Assembly (NCBI GenBank): GCA_046565505.1
Contig: JBKHYJ010000113.1
Coordinates: 1-56,752, forward strand
DNA: 56,752 nucleotides
DNA from: JBKHYJ01 sp046565505
GTDB taxonomy: Bacteria > Acidobacteriota > Blastocatellia > UBA7656
Direction: 5' to 3'
The translations under genes were made by a program, and so were the position numbers. Each line of letters begins with the position of its first letter. The stretch's first letter is position 1. The notes under the pieces are model-generated. The model was given only the letters and a program-made list of their open reading frames with translations. It had not been told where the DNA came from and ran no database searches. This document shows positions 27,905-38,800 of the stretch, in pieces.

Positions 27905-29115
27905 ATTTGCGGCGAGTCCCATGAACAGGTCGTGCGGGTGCTGAGCGTCTATTATCGGGCGACCCTTGAAAGTCTCTCCCGTCTGGAATAGCTCAGGGAA
28001 GCCGCGACCCGGAGCAGTCCACGGCTCGGCAGAAAACATCCCGCGAAATATCAGCCGCCCACCCCGGCTTCGCGCTCTGCCATTAGCATTAGCCAGTTCT
28101 GCGACTCTGCTTTATTGATCCCTCTTGGGCCGCCCTGATGGTTGAAGCCAACTATCAAGTTGCCGTGCGCCATAATCATCCAGTCGCCTTTCATCCAGTG
28201 CCACATATAACCCGGTGTTGATGAAGGAAGAAGGCTCGTGCCGGAACCAATTGCATGCATGGACTTGAAAGGGCCGCCCGTGATGGTGCTCATCATTGCG
28301 TTCATGTCGTGACCGGCGTGCATGTCGCCCATCTTTGACATATCGTGCTTCATCTCTCCGGGCTGGTTAGTTGAAGGCTGCGTGTCATGCTGGTGTTCTT
28401 TTTGTGGCTGCGCCTGGGTTGGTTGTTGAGCAGGCGGCTTGGCCTGCTCGTGCATATGCTCAGGCTGACTCGGTTTTTGCCCCTGTTGTGTTTTGGGCAT
28501 CTCGTGCTGATGCTGTGTCGCGGACTGCTGTTCGTTAGCGGCTGGTTTAGCCGGAGTTTGCATAGGGTGCTCGTGCTGCGGCTCACTTTCTTTATTCAGT
28601 TGCGGCTGAGGTTCGAGATGCTTGTGTTGTTGACCGCTGCCTTGCTTGTGCCGCGCGCCTGCCGGTATAGCAGCCTCAAGTTTCGCCCTCTCGTCAGGGG
28701 TGAGCGTTGGCAGCTTCCTCAAGAAATGGATTGTCTGCCAAATTTCAGTCGGCTTATGAGTCTTGCCGAAAGCCGGCATGGCTGTGCCTGGAACACCTCT
28801 TGAGATTATGCGGAAAAGTTCTGCATCTGATTTGGATTGCACCTTGTCAGAAGTCAGGTCGGCTGCTCCCACTGCCTTACCTTTATCTGTATCGGCTTTA
28901 CCGGCTGCGCCGTGGCAACTGGCGCAATGCGCGTCGAAGTGATCCAGCCCAAGCGCGATGTTTTTTTCAGTCGCTTGGAGCGGATTCTTTGTCTGAGCGG
29001 CTGATGTAGATGTGATGGCAAATGTGACTGGCTCTAAGAAAAAGTAACCAGATGCCAGAGCAGAAAATGTTAGAATTACCGCGAGCTTAATCATTCGCGG
29101 CGGTCGGGATTTCAT
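27905..29115 (-). pseudogene. Cytochrome c fused to a metal-resistance-type outer-membrane protein, frameshifted and truncated
   Basis: The start is intact: ATG with AAGGAG upstream, signal/anchor helix, then a class-I cytochrome c domain with CASCH heme motif (near residues 60-66) and a distal Met in GTAMPAFGK. A long linker very rich in His, Gln, Met and Pro follows (about 155-270). It leads to a conserved domain (GYMWHWMKGDWMIMAHGNL, NHQGGPRG) that is interrupted by a TGA at 28051. The same homology continues in another frame (RLIFRGMFSAEPW, FPELFQTGETFKGRPIIDAQ, HPHDLFMGLA) and then ends near 27905. Such proteins occur with copper and heavy-metal genes. One base change disrupts this copy and its barrel is missing. 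Confidence 0.7.
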
Positions 29116-29224
29116 AGTTTTCTCCTTCGGTCTAGTGATGGCTTACCTCAAAGCCATGAGTGACAGACCAGAGAGCACACTACTAGCCCACTGGCTCACA
29201 ATGCGTCCAAGCTCGAAGGAGAGA

Positions 29225-29632
29225 TTAAATTCGAAGCACCGAATGTATTGGCGGCGATCTGTCGGGTGTCTGACCCGTCTTAATTAGCGCCTCAACAGGT
29301 GAGCTGTCGAGTGATAAAGACGGCCCAATAATAGGGGACACCATACTATCTGGATGCTGAATGAAGTGGGTTGAAGTCACAAAAGACGCCGGCACTGCCA
29401 CCGCTTCGAAATGACCGGGACATTCACGCGAGCTATTTCGGTTTTGCGGCTTAGGATTCTGCTTTTGTTGATGGCAGTGGGAATGCTCGCCGCTTTCTTC
29501 CGGCATTCGTATGGGGGATGAAATTGAGCAGCCATTCAAAGCGCAGTCGAAGTAACATATCTGAGAACACAGTAGCCCTGTGGCTAGAACGAGTGAAACC
29601 ACAACAGCTAATGGGTACTTCGCATCTCCCAT
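29225..29632 (-). CDS. Small exported Cys/His-containing protein
   Basis: A 135-residue protein with an N-terminal hydrophobic helix (YPLAVVVSLVLATGLLCSQ). Cysteines follow (CYFDC, C, later CP) with a short His/Cys patch (EHSHCHQQK). Such small secreted proteins often head metal-resistance operons, and it lies just upstream of the cytochrome/outer-membrane pseudogene on the same strand. I do not recognise a named family. The start follows a weak AGGG site. Confidence 0.55.
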   Translation of the reverse strand: MGDAKYPLAVVVSLVLATGLLCSQICYFDCALNGCSISSPIRMPEESGEHSHCHQQKQNPKPQNRNSSRECPGHFEAVAVPASFVTSTHFIQHPDSMVSPIIGPSLSLDSSPVEALIKTGQTPDRSPPIHSVLRI

Positions 29633-29740
29633 ATAGTAAAACCCTAACAGTTACTTGCTAGCTCGGCAAACGGATGATGAGGAGTCAAATCGTTACTAAA
29701 AACTGGTATTGCGCCCGGCCATCCACTCAGCTCAAAAAGC

Positions 29741-30988
29741 TCACCTGCTGGAAACAACGTTTCCTACAGCCGTCCGTACTCTAGAAGGATTCGATGGATC
29801 AGTCCACGCGAAGATAACTTCGTTACCGGCGCGTGCCATTTGCGGGAAGCCACTCACTCGCGCGGCACTCGACTCGGCTACAGCTATAGCCTTGCCGCGC
29901 GAACCATTCGGGCTGATTTGGCGGACTTTAACCTCCCCGCCTCTCGCCGTCCGCTCCAGCCAGCTCACGAACGCGGTGCCGTCGGCCATCATCAAAACAT
30001 CGACACGCCCGACAGTGGTTGCTTCATCGGCCTGGATCGGTTGGCCGAAGGTCGCGCCGGCATCATTAGAGAAGACCACTTTGACTCGCGGGGTATCACC
30101 AGCTGCAGTAAACCAGGCTACAGCTACGCGCTTCCCGTCAGCAGAAACCGATGGCCCATTAACCGGACAGCCGTGAATTTCCCAGCCATCGGCGCTCAAC
30201 ATTTTGGGCTCTGTCCATCGCCCTTTGGTAAAGCGCACGACTGAGATGTCGCGGATCTCTTTTTCGGAGCGATCCCGATAGACCACGATGGCGCCCTCTG
30301 AAGTCAGCGCAGCCGAAGTCTGGCAACAATCGCAGACGCGCGAGTCCAACAAATCTTCTTCGGTGACCAGGCCCTTGGGATCAATCATCGCAGACCTCAG
30401 AGTCATTTCATTGATGGAAGACTCCGGGCTTTCGTGTGAACCCTGTTTGAAATTGCGACCATCGAGCCAGACAGCGGCGACGCGCCCGGCGCTCCACGGC
30501 AGCATTGACACAAAGCCGTGGTCGGTCTTTGTACCATCGCGGTGCGGGACCACCGCTTTGCTCCAGGACTTGCCTCCATCCGTCGAGCGGGCAATGTGGA
30601 CGTCATAAGCATGTCCTTCGGGGCCGCTCTTCACCAGCCAGTGCGACGCGAGTGTGCCGTCAGGCATTGCGACCAGCGAAGGAAAGTCTGCCCAGTTAAC
30701 AAGGAGGCGTTCCCCTTCAACGACTGTCTTGGCTTCAGACCAGCCGCGCTTACTGTAGACAGCGAATCGTAGCGCGTGAGTCTTATCTCCGCTTTTTTCG
30801 ATCCAAGTCATGTAAACTCTACCATCAACACCCGTGTGAAGGTTCGGTTCTCCGCTAGCAGTTCCGACGGGCGAATCAATCTCCCGAAGTGTCAGAGTAG
30901 AAACCCTATTCGCCTGCCCCATAAAGCTTGCGCTAAAGAAAACAAGTAGAAGAAATGATATAGACGACCTTTGGAGTAAGTAGTTCAT
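29741..30988 (-). CDS. Secreted sialidase-fold (BNR-type) beta-propeller protein
   Basis: A 415-residue protein with a signal peptide (SISFLLLVFFSASFMGQ) and repeated propeller blades. One Asp-box (STDGGKSWS) is clear and another is degenerate (SNDAGATFG). Two cysteine groups stand out (RVCDCCQTS and HGCPVNGPS). The fold is that of sialidases, but no complete sialidase active site is evident, so a binding role is as likely as hydrolysis. The ATG has GAGGA nine nt upstream. It shares strand and probably transcript with the small exported protein and the cytochrome pseudogene downstream. Confidence 0.7.
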   Translation of the reverse strand: MNYLLQRSSISFLLLVFFSASFMGQANRVSTLTLREIDSPVGTASGEPNLHTGVDGRVYMTWIEKSGDKTHALRFAVYSKRGWSEAKTVVEGERLLVNWADFPSLVAMPDGTLASHWLVKSGPEGHAYDVHIARSTDGGKSWSKAVVPHRDGTKTDHGFVSMLPWSAGRVAAVWLDGRNFKQGSHESPESSINEMTLRSAMIDPKGLVTEEDLLDSRVCDCCQTSAALTSEGAIVVYRDRSEKEIRDISVVRFTKGRWTEPKMLSADGWEIHGCPVNGPSVSADGKRVAVAWFTAAGDTPRVKVVFSNDAGATFGQPIQADEATTVGRVDVLMMADGTAFVSWLERTARGGEVKVRQISPNGSRGKAIAVAESSAARVSGFPQMARAGNEVIFAWTDPSNPSRVRTAVGNVVSSR

Positions 30989-31119
30989 TGTTTTATATGT
31001 CCTCTATACATGAGTTGATAATCGGTGGCATGATTATAGACTGAGAACTCTTATTCCGCTCAACGCGAAGAGCGTACCATAAGGAAAAATTACGCCTCAG
31101 CAAATCTTCCGGCGAAGGC

Positions 31120-31257
31120 TTAATGGAATACCGCATTTGAAAGGTATCGCAGATGGTGCAAAAGCTCGTGACGCACTTTATTGGCAATCTCATGTCCTTC
31201 TTCGACAGTCAGGCTTAGGATAACCTGACCATACACTCGTGACTCATAGACGGTCAT
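31120..31257 (-). pseudogene. C-terminal remnant of a cation diffusion facilitator (CDF) transporter
   Basis: Forty-five residues read VILSLTVEEGHEIANKVRHE and then LLHHLRYLSNAVFH before a TAA. This is the cytoplasmic metal-binding domain of CDF proteins (SxxEGHEIxxxVRHxLLHHLxxLxxAxIHxDP). The expected continuation reappears in the next frame. All membrane helices are missing. The piece lies in the divergent gap between the BNR protein and the GMC oxidoreductase and supports the view that a metal-efflux locus decayed here. Confidence 0.6.
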
Positions 31258-31354
31258 CTTGACCACAGATACGCTTCAGGTTAGCATAGCCGCGCTTCAA
31301 TCAGACTTTGGGTATACATCCGAAAGTGCCTGCTTTTACGAGGAGCATACGATT

Positions 31355-33550
31355 ATGGATAAACTAGCCTCTCATTACACAGCCGTAGTCATTGGCTCTG
31401 GCTTCGGCGGCACGATGACTGCCCTCACACTTGCACGCGAGTTCAACGCAAGAAAAGTAAAAGAGCCTGGCAGGCCGCAGAGGACCGTCCTCATGCTCGA
31501 ACGCGGGACGTGGTGGACAACCTCTGTCGGGACTGTGCAAGACAGAGAGGTTACTACCTACGATTTTCTAGCCAAAGTGAGGAAACAGCCTGTTCAATAC
31601 TGGTCTTCGCAAAATCACTTCAAGGGGGTCATTGATCTATTCACCAGATGCTTCCGGCGAGAGAAGAACGATGACGGCCTGTACGAGATGACAAGGTTCG
31701 GCACGACCGGATTCTGGGGCCTCTTCCGCCGCCAGAATGACGGGATCAGCATCGTCCGGGCGAATGGCGTAGGGGGCGGCTCACTCGTCTATTCTAATAT
31801 CACAATCCGCCCGCCTGACCTCATATTCAATGACCCGCGCTGGCCTCTTAGCTGGAGCCCAACTGAACGCGATGAATACTTTGACCTGGCCCGGGACGCG
31901 ATTGGTTTAGGCGTGCTCTACGCTCTGGACGAACGCGACAAGGGGGTGGGTAAGGGCGATCCGAAACTCAAGGTCAATACAGGGTTGAGCAACATCGTCA
32001 CACGCACGGCGGGCTTGAACCCGCACTGGGTAGTTAAGCCCGACCCCCTTAACGCAAAGCGAGGGCTAAAGCATATTGATATAGAGAGAACAAAGAAGAA
32101 CCCTCAGAGTCCCGGCCTCCACCCGAAAGACGACAGGAGAGATTTCAAGAATGATCACTGGATTGATCGAGCACGGGTCTTCCAGACGGCGATGGACCAG
32201 CTTGACAAAACTTTTGGGCCAGTCCAGTACGGGACGGTAGATTCATCAATCAACGACTATGACCCCGCCGACCCTAGAAATCAGTATGACGACAAGGGTA
32301 ATGCGAAGAATTACTGCGAGCGACAGGGGCGTTGCAACGTCGGCTGTCTTCCCGGCGCACGACACACTCTCAATAAACAGTTAATGGTTGCTGTACATGG
32401 CAAACCTAACCCTCAAGGCGGGCAGGGCGATGATCCGCTGTTCAAAGATAAAATGATGACAATCCAGCCGCTGGCTGAGGTTGACGTTATACGCGCTCTT
32501 CCCGATGGCAGATACGAAATCGAATTCGACCAGCATGAGCCGCAGGACTCCCCAAAGTCTGGCCAGAAGACGCGAATGAAAGTGACGGCTGACATTGTGA
32601 TCGTCGCTGCCGGGTGCATCGGTACGAACGAGATCATGTTGAGGTCTAAGGAAAGGGGCACATTGTCCAACCTCAGCGACACCGTCGGTCTTGGATTCTC
32701 AACCAACGGCGACTACCCGGCCTTCCTGGAAAATACGAATGAGCGGGTCAGGCTCACGCGAGGACCTGTCACGACCTCTTTCGGCCATTTCAACTTGTCC
32801 GACTCAGGGACCAATCCTGATGAGCCGAAGTTTCACACGCTGGAAGACAATGGCATACCCCCGGCTCTTGCATCGTTGCTCGGAATAGGTGTCCCGTTAA
32901 TCCGTTCGCTGGCCAATGGCCGGAGCAAGCCACTTTTTGTCATCTGGACGATTATTCGGTATGCGATCAAGCAGTTGCGCCTGTACCTGACCGCGCCTTT
33001 CAAGAATGCGCGAGAGCGGCAGGATATGTTCAAGTCCGAAGATGAGCTATCGGCTAACACAATGTTCGTCGTAGGAATGGGGCGCGAGGCGTCTGTGGGG
33101 CAGTTCCGGCTCGGCAAGGGCCTCGGCGATACGCCGCTCAGAGTTAAGAGGACGGATGGCAAGGAGTTCTTTCAAGACCCAGTCTACGACGATATAAAGG
33201 CTTCGCTTAACCGTCTGGCAGATATACTGAGAAGCCCCAAAGACCCGGACAGTAAATTCTTCAACCCATTCCTGAATAAGGCGAGTGACGCGCTTAAAGC
33301 GAGTTCGATCTCGCTCACTCACCCGATAGGCGGATGCCGTATGGCCAAAGATGTGACAGAAGGAGTGGTTGACGAGTGCGGGCGAGTGTTCGATAAAACG
33401 AAGAAGGGAGAAGACCCGGTTTACAAGGGCCTATTCATCGCAGATGCAGCTATAATGCCTACCGCACTGGGGGTCAACCCATCGCTGACAATCTCGGCGC
33501 TGGCTCTGCGAATCGCAGATTGCATCATAAAGAAGCACTTGGAAGAGTAA
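31355..33550 (+). CDS. FAD-dependent GMC-type oxidoreductase
   Basis: A 731-residue flavoenzyme. The N-terminal Rossmann motif VVIGSGFGGTMTALTLA (about 10-27) binds FAD. GVGGGSLVYSN (about 138-148) is the second conserved FAD loop, and the enzyme also has VVAAGCIGTNE, a catalytic-type His in LTHPIGGCRM, and the C-terminal FAD contact GLFIADAAIMPTALGVNPSL. This layout fits the cholesterol-oxidase/glucose-methanol-choline group; the alcohol or sterol substrate is unknown. A cysteine group (CERQGRCNVGC) near residue 325 is notable. The ATG at 31355 was chosen for AGGAG nine nt upstream; the frame opens at 31259. It is complete and convergent with the DUF5916 gene. Confidence 0.85.
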   Translation: MDKLASHYTAVVIGSGFGGTMTALTLAREFNARKVKEPGRPQRTVLMLERGTWWTTSVGTVQDREVTTYDFLAKVRKQPVQYWSSQNHFKGVIDLFTRCFRREKNDDGLYEMTRFGTTGFWGLFRRQNDGISIVRANGVGGGSLVYSNITIRPPDLIFNDPRWPLSWSPTERDEYFDLARDAIGLGVLYALDERDKGVGKGDPKLKVNTGLSNIVTRTAGLNPHWVVKPDPLNAKRGLKHIDIERTKKNPQSPGLHPKDDRRDFKNDHWIDRARVFQTAMDQLDKTFGPVQYGTVDSSINDYDPADPRNQYDDKGNAKNYCERQGRCNVGCLPGARHTLNKQLMVAVHGKPNPQGGQGDDPLFKDKMMTIQPLAEVDVIRALPDGRYEIEFDQHEPQDSPKSGQKTRMKVTADIVIVAAGCIGTNEIMLRSKERGTLSNLSDTVGLGFSTNGDYPAFLENTNERVRLTRGPVTTSFGHFNLSDSGTNPDEPKFHTLEDNGIPPALASLLGIGVPLIRSLANGRSKPLFVIWTIIRYAIKQLRLYLTAPFKNARERQDMFKSEDELSANTMFVVGMGREASVGQFRLGKGLGDTPLRVKRTDGKEFFQDPVYDDIKASLNRLADILRSPKDPDSKFFNPFLNKASDALKASSISLTHPIGGCRMAKDVTEGVVDECGRVFDKTKKGEDPVYKGLFIADAAIMPTALGVNPSLTISALALRIADCIIKKHLEE

Positions 33551-33595
33551 GACTCTGCGCTCAACGTTGAACACTTCACGAAAGCGAGCACGGAG

Positions 33596-35833
33596 CTAAA
33601 GCGTGAAGTGATATGTCATCTTCACCTGGAAGCTATAAGATGGCCTCTCGACACCAACGCCTGTGGTCTGGTTGTAGATTACGAACAGGTCTGAATTGGG
33701 CCGGAATATGTACCGAACCCTGAGGTTTATGCTCGACAATCGGGCTGCTGAGTTTATTTGTACGAAAGCCGAGCTTAGTAGCTTGCGGGAGAAGTTATAG
33801 CTGGCGCGACCGCCAAACAGATTCGTCGAGAAGTTACCCTGTGGCAAGCGCACTCGGTTATAGCTATCGTTGAGGTCTATCAGTATATGCTCGTTCGGCC
33901 GCCAGGTGATGCCTGCTGATGTCTCATATCGCCGGCCCGAATAAAAGTCGCCCCACTTCTCGCGTGCCATGAAGACAATGCGCTTGCTGCTGTCGCTGGT
34001 GAATGAAACGCGAGGGCGATTGAAGTGGTAGCTGCCGGGCGGGATAATTATTCCAGGTCTAATCTCGAATGGCTCCTTGAGCACGTCGGTCACGTCTTCA
34101 ATAGGTCGGAAGAAGAATACTGCCGAATTGTTAAACTCAGTCTCCCAGGAAAGCTCCGTCTGTCTAGTTGAAAGATGGCCTGACCTGTCTTCATAGTATT
34201 CGAGCTGTGTCTCAAACTCCATTCGCCTCACGCCAGGAATGAATCGCGGTCGCGGCTTATAGGCTGCCTGACCGAAATATTGTCTGATGCCGTTGCGCTC
34301 GACAAATCCAATTTCCGGGTTGAAGTTCGAGCCTATGTCCTCGTACACGGTAATGAATCGGACGAGATTGTTTTCGTACTTAGAATCGACGCGACCGGAC
34401 AGAAAACTCGAATGCACCCCTGGCGTGGCCGTGCCCATCAAGAATGCAATCAGCCGATAGTGATCCGTGAAGTTCAATTGCGTATCTATGCCCGCGCCCC
34501 GGTTATAGTCTGTGTCAGTGCCGCCTTGCCTGTTCACAAACATCCCGCCGATATACGAGCGCCCGAGTATATCCCGCTTGACCCGCGCGATGGTGAACTG
34601 CTCGCGCGGGATGCCAAAGCCTGTTGTCTCCTCGCCGAGCTTGCGCGTCTCCACTTGAAAGAATCCCAGGTTGTACGGGCCAACCTTGCCCGTCACTTTC
34701 GCGCCGTAATCAATAGGGACAGGTTGCCCGTCACCGGTCAGTCCTATGCGACGAGTGAAGAAAAGCTGGTTAGACTCTTGGCGACCGAACAGAAAGATAC
34801 CGGCATTCTCTAAAAAGAAGTCGCGCTTCTCGGGGAAGAAGACAGAGAAGCGTGTCAGGTTGATGACCTGCTCATCTACCTCGACCTGGCCGAAGTCCGG
34901 GTTCGCCGTCAGCTCCGCGGTCAGTGAAGGAGTTATGCTGATACGCGCGACCTCAAGCCCTGCCGTGCCATGCATGCCTGTATCGAACCCTTCTCTGCCG
35001 ATGAGAGGAACACCCTGCTTCCACCCGCCTGTCACATAAGGCTTGAACTCCAATAGCCTGCGGCGATGAATCTCTTCTACACCGGCGAGTTCACCGGCTT
35101 GTGACACGCGCTCAAGGCCGAAAGAACGCTGCCAGCTTGTCCACAGGTTTTCTTCGTTCTTGCGGCGGATTATGCGCGCTACGTTGAAGCCCCACACGGT
35201 CCCGCCTTCGTTGTAGCGCAACGTCGTAAGCGGGATGGCAATCTCGACGGTGTAGCCTGTCTGATCTTTGCGGCCAGCCGAAAGCCAGGGCGCATCCCAG
35301 GAGAGATTCACATCGCGCCCTTCGTCGGTGATGAGAGCGTCTTGTTGAGTGCCGAGGGGGTTGACGGCGAAGCGATATGCATTTCGCCGGTCATGGTAAG
35401 TGTCTAGGAGAATCTCTATCTTATCGTCATTTGAAAAGCTGGCGTCCCGCGTCAACTCTCGCGCATTGATCTTGTCAGGCTCCGAGTCGAAGGCGCGGAT
35501 GCCCACGTATAGATACTTATTATCATAAAGCACCCGCACCTCGGTTTTTTCGGTAGCGGGTGCTCCCTCGTTTGGCTCCTCCTGGCGGAAATCAGCGGCG
35601 GGGGCGGCCAGGTCCCATGCCGCCTCGTTTAACACGCCATCAATATGTATTTCTTCTCTCGCGCGAACCGCCCGGATGCGGCGTTTCCCTGAGCTTTCCT
35701 CTTGGTCATTGCGCCCTGGGCTACCGGAATCCTGTTGGCCTGTGAAGACTTCTGCGCGGGCTTGGGCAATTCCCACTGTCGAAACCAAAATAATCCAAAG
35801 CAGCAATCGAGTTCTGCTAGCCATCGTTATCAT
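33596..35833 (-). CDS. CBM9-like/DUF5916 outer-membrane protein
   Basis: A 745-residue protein. A signal peptide (RLLLWIILVSTVGIAQARA) is followed by a CBM9/DOMON-like sugar-binding beta-sandwich (about 55-240; IDGVLNEAAWDLA, VRVLYDNKYLYVGIRAFD). A long region of alternating strands typical of DUF5916 follows and is predicted to form an outer-membrane barrel (FFPEKRDFFLENAGIF). The chain ends in VKMTYHFTL. It probably binds or passes a carbohydrate at the outer membrane; this is family knowledge, not shown here. The ATG at 35833 is preferred to a TTG at 35851; neither has a strong site. It starts about 20 bp after the Oar receptor stop, so coupling is likely. Confidence 0.78.
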   Translation of the reverse strand: MITMASRTRLLLWIILVSTVGIAQARAEVFTGQQDSGSPGRNDQEESSGKRRIRAVRAREEIHIDGVLNEAAWDLAAPAADFRQEEPNEGAPATEKTEVRVLYDNKYLYVGIRAFDSEPDKINARELTRDASFSNDDKIEILLDTYHDRRNAYRFAVNPLGTQQDALITDEGRDVNLSWDAPWLSAGRKDQTGYTVEIAIPLTTLRYNEGGTVWGFNVARIIRRKNEENLWTSWQRSFGLERVSQAGELAGVEEIHRRRLLEFKPYVTGGWKQGVPLIGREGFDTGMHGTAGLEVARISITPSLTAELTANPDFGQVEVDEQVINLTRFSVFFPEKRDFFLENAGIFLFGRQESNQLFFTRRIGLTGDGQPVPIDYGAKVTGKVGPYNLGFFQVETRKLGEETTGFGIPREQFTIARVKRDILGRSYIGGMFVNRQGGTDTDYNRGAGIDTQLNFTDHYRLIAFLMGTATPGVHSSFLSGRVDSKYENNLVRFITVYEDIGSNFNPEIGFVERNGIRQYFGQAAYKPRPRFIPGVRRMEFETQLEYYEDRSGHLSTRQTELSWETEFNNSAVFFFRPIEDVTDVLKEPFEIRPGIIIPPGSYHFNRPRVSFTSDSSKRIVFMAREKWGDFYSGRRYETSAGITWRPNEHILIDLNDSYNRVRLPQGNFSTNLFGGRASYNFSRKLLSSAFVQINSAARLSSINLRVRYIFRPNSDLFVIYNQTTGVGVERPSYSFQVKMTYHFTL

Positions 35834-35853
35834 AAAACGGAGCAGCGCCAACC

Positions 35854-38800
35854 CTAGAAACTGAAGCGAATCTGCAAATCAATGCGCCGATTATTTGCCA
35901 CACTATTTCCCCCGCCAAAGCCGCCTCCTCCAAAGCTTATACCGCCGCTCGCCAGAGAGGTTGATCGTCCAAACAGGGGTGAGCTGAGGTTCCCAACAGG
36001 AGGGCCTGGATTCGTGTGATTGAAGATGTTGCTCGCGTTGATAGAGACCGTCAGGTTGTAGGGGCTCTCACTTCCTCCGCCCCCTCCGCCGCCCATGACT
36101 GCCCCCGGCGGTGGCCCTCCGCCCGGACCGCCCGGCCGCGCGCCGCCCTGTCCCCCATCACCAAATCGCCCGGCACCTGCGCCCGTTGGTGTCGCTCCGC
36201 CTGTGCTTCCTCTGCCTTGAGCTTGCTGACCGATAGCAGCTCTCGCCGAACCCGAACGACCAAAGCCAAATGTCTTGCTGACGCGCATATTTATAGAGAA
36301 GTAACCAGAACCTTCGCCGAAGTTGCGCGGTATGATTTGCGCTCCGGGAAGAGGGCTTAAATCGAAAGCACCAAAGGGCGTGATCTTCACAGTGGATCGT
36401 GACAAATCGGTTGCCAGCGCTGGCCGCTCGTTTGAGATCGTATCGCCGTTCGTGTCAACTCCGGTAGTGATATTGAATGGCGCGCCCGACGAGACGAAAA
36501 CGAAGGGATTCAAGCTGACCTGCCGCGGCAGGTTTATCGTGCCGAATATGAAAGCCCGGTGGCGCACGTCAAATGAGGCTCGCCCAAACTCGTCTCTCAA
36601 GTCATAAGTATTCGCCGGGAATGTGCCCGCCCCATCCGTATCGCTTCGGAACTTACTTAATAAGTAGGTGCCGGTAATGGTGACGAATCTGTTGAGACGA
36701 TTCGACAGGTTAAAGATTAACTGGTTTTGTTTGAAGATGCCGCTCGATTCGTATTGAAAGATGTTACCCACATCCCCGAAAGGCCGCACTCCGCTTCCAG
36801 GCACGAGCGGATCGAATGTTCCGGGCAGCGGGGCGTTGATGTTGCGAGAGCGCAGGTAATGCACGCCGCGCGCGTTCAGGTATGTCAGCGTAAGGGTGAA
36901 GTTCTTAGGCAACTGCCGCTCGATGCTTATGCTGGATTGAATCATGTAAGGCGAGGTCAGATCATCGGCCAAGCGAAACCTGTTCTGCGGCAAAGCGAAG
37001 GCCGAAAGCGTTTCTATTGATGGGACTAGCGGAAACGCCCCGAGAACTGAAGGGTCTGTGACAGTGAACTGCTGCTGGTTGACTCCGTTGAAGCGGCTGG
37101 CCTGCAAGGTCAGGTTTTCTCCAAAGCGGTCGTAGAAGATGCCCGCCCCGCCGCGAATCACGGTCGTTGGCCTGTTCGAGGTGGCAGCTCCTGGCGACCA
37201 GGCGAATGCAAAGCGCGGGGCAAAGCTCAGGTCGCTGCTGATATTCGTCTGCGCTTCATACCGTAAGCCATAGCTGAGCGTGAGATCAGGGCGCAGCCTC
37301 CAATCATCCTGGAAGAAGCCTCCGAAGTCCCATTGCCTGACGTCCGCCCCAGGGTTGCCGCCTGCGATGGAGAGTTGCGAAGGCCCGCCGCCAAGCGCGG
37401 CGATTTCCGATGGCGTCAGCCCCTGTTGCTGAAAAAGTAGCGTGCGGCGATAGCGCTCAAGGCTCGTGATCTCGGTGAGCACAATCTGACCATCGCGGTC
37501 ACGCACCACCTCGTTGTTTGCGTCTAGCAATGGTGCGGCTCCGCCGAAGAAGACATACGTGCCTCCAAAGTTATTTGACGAGACGTCATCTATGAGAACC
37601 CCGCGCAAGCGCCCGCCGAACTTGAAAGTGTGCCTTTTCAGGCTCCACGTGGTGTAGTTTTGCAGCTCCAGGCGGTCCAGAATATTGACTGACAATCCGA
37701 CGTTCGACCCTCCGCCAGTGAAAGCGTCGAGGATTATTAACGTCGGGATAGAGTTGTCGCCCTTCAGCTTTCTCACGTCGCGAAGATATTGAAAGCGCGT
37801 CTCGTTAACTATCGCCGGGCTTATAACAGCGGTCTCCGTAAGTTGCAGCGTGTGGTCAGTGTTGGAGATGTTATATGCGCGAGAGGGCAGGGAGAATCCG
37901 CCTATCCCAATGTTTTTGAAGCTGTCGTTGCCATAGTTATAGCGCCCCATCAATGTGTTGTTCTTATTCAACTGGTAATCGAGTCGAATGCTGGGGTCGG
38001 TCAGACGGCGAGGAACTACTACTGCCTGGCTGAACGGGATCACGTTAAGCGAAGGGTCGAGGATGGTCGCGTTGATGATGGCGTTGTCATCTATGTCGCG
38101 GTGAAACAAGTTCAGAAAGAATGACGAGCGCTTCGCGATGAGCGGCCCGCTGAAGCTTGCGGTGACGACGCGATACTGGGAATCCGGTTTGTTGACCACA
38201 AAAGGATTGCGCGAGTTGAGCAACTGGTTATTGTAGGTGGCTGAGACCGAACCGTGATACTTATCCACGCCCGGCCTCGTCAGAATCTCTATGCGTCCGA
38301 ACCCCATGCGGTCGTTTTCTGCGGCGAACGGGTTCTGGTTTATGCGAATCTCGCGGATCGCTTCTTTTGATGGCATTGTTCCGCCCGAGAACCCATCTAT
38401 GTAGAGTTGGCCCCCGTTCGGCCCCGCCGACCCGCCGGCCATTGCCTGTAAAGCATTTGCCAGATCGTCCGGGTCATCCGGGAGCGCGTCGAGGTCTTTG
38501 CCTTTCATCACAATCGCGCCCTTGTTCGCGTCGGGGTCTGTGCTGAGCGGCGCGTCGCCGGAATTAACAGTCACTTTTTGTTTTTCAATCGTTGCGATCA
38601 ATTTTATGTTGAGCGCATCGCGCCGCCCGGCACCGATCTCGACAGCTTCGTTTTCGTATAAGGCAAATCCATTGGCTATGGCTCGCAGAAAGTATTTGCC
38701 GGGTGCGAGGCCGGTGAATACATAGACGCCTTGATCGTTAGTCGTGGTGCTCCTCTCGACGTTATTCGTATCAATGAGTGTGATCGTAGCGCCGATAATC

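Noticed and set aside
33572..33610. Nine-bp inverted repeat (CACTTCACG/CGTGAAGTG) between convergent genes
   Set aside because: It overlaps the coding end of the DUF5916 gene, has a 21-nt loop and no T-run, so a terminator call is not supported.
36051..36269. Gly/Pro-rich stretch of the second Oar receptor as a frameshift artefact
   Set aside because: The frame resumes with normal barrel strands and the aromatic C-terminus afterwards, so it is a genuine low-complexity loop.
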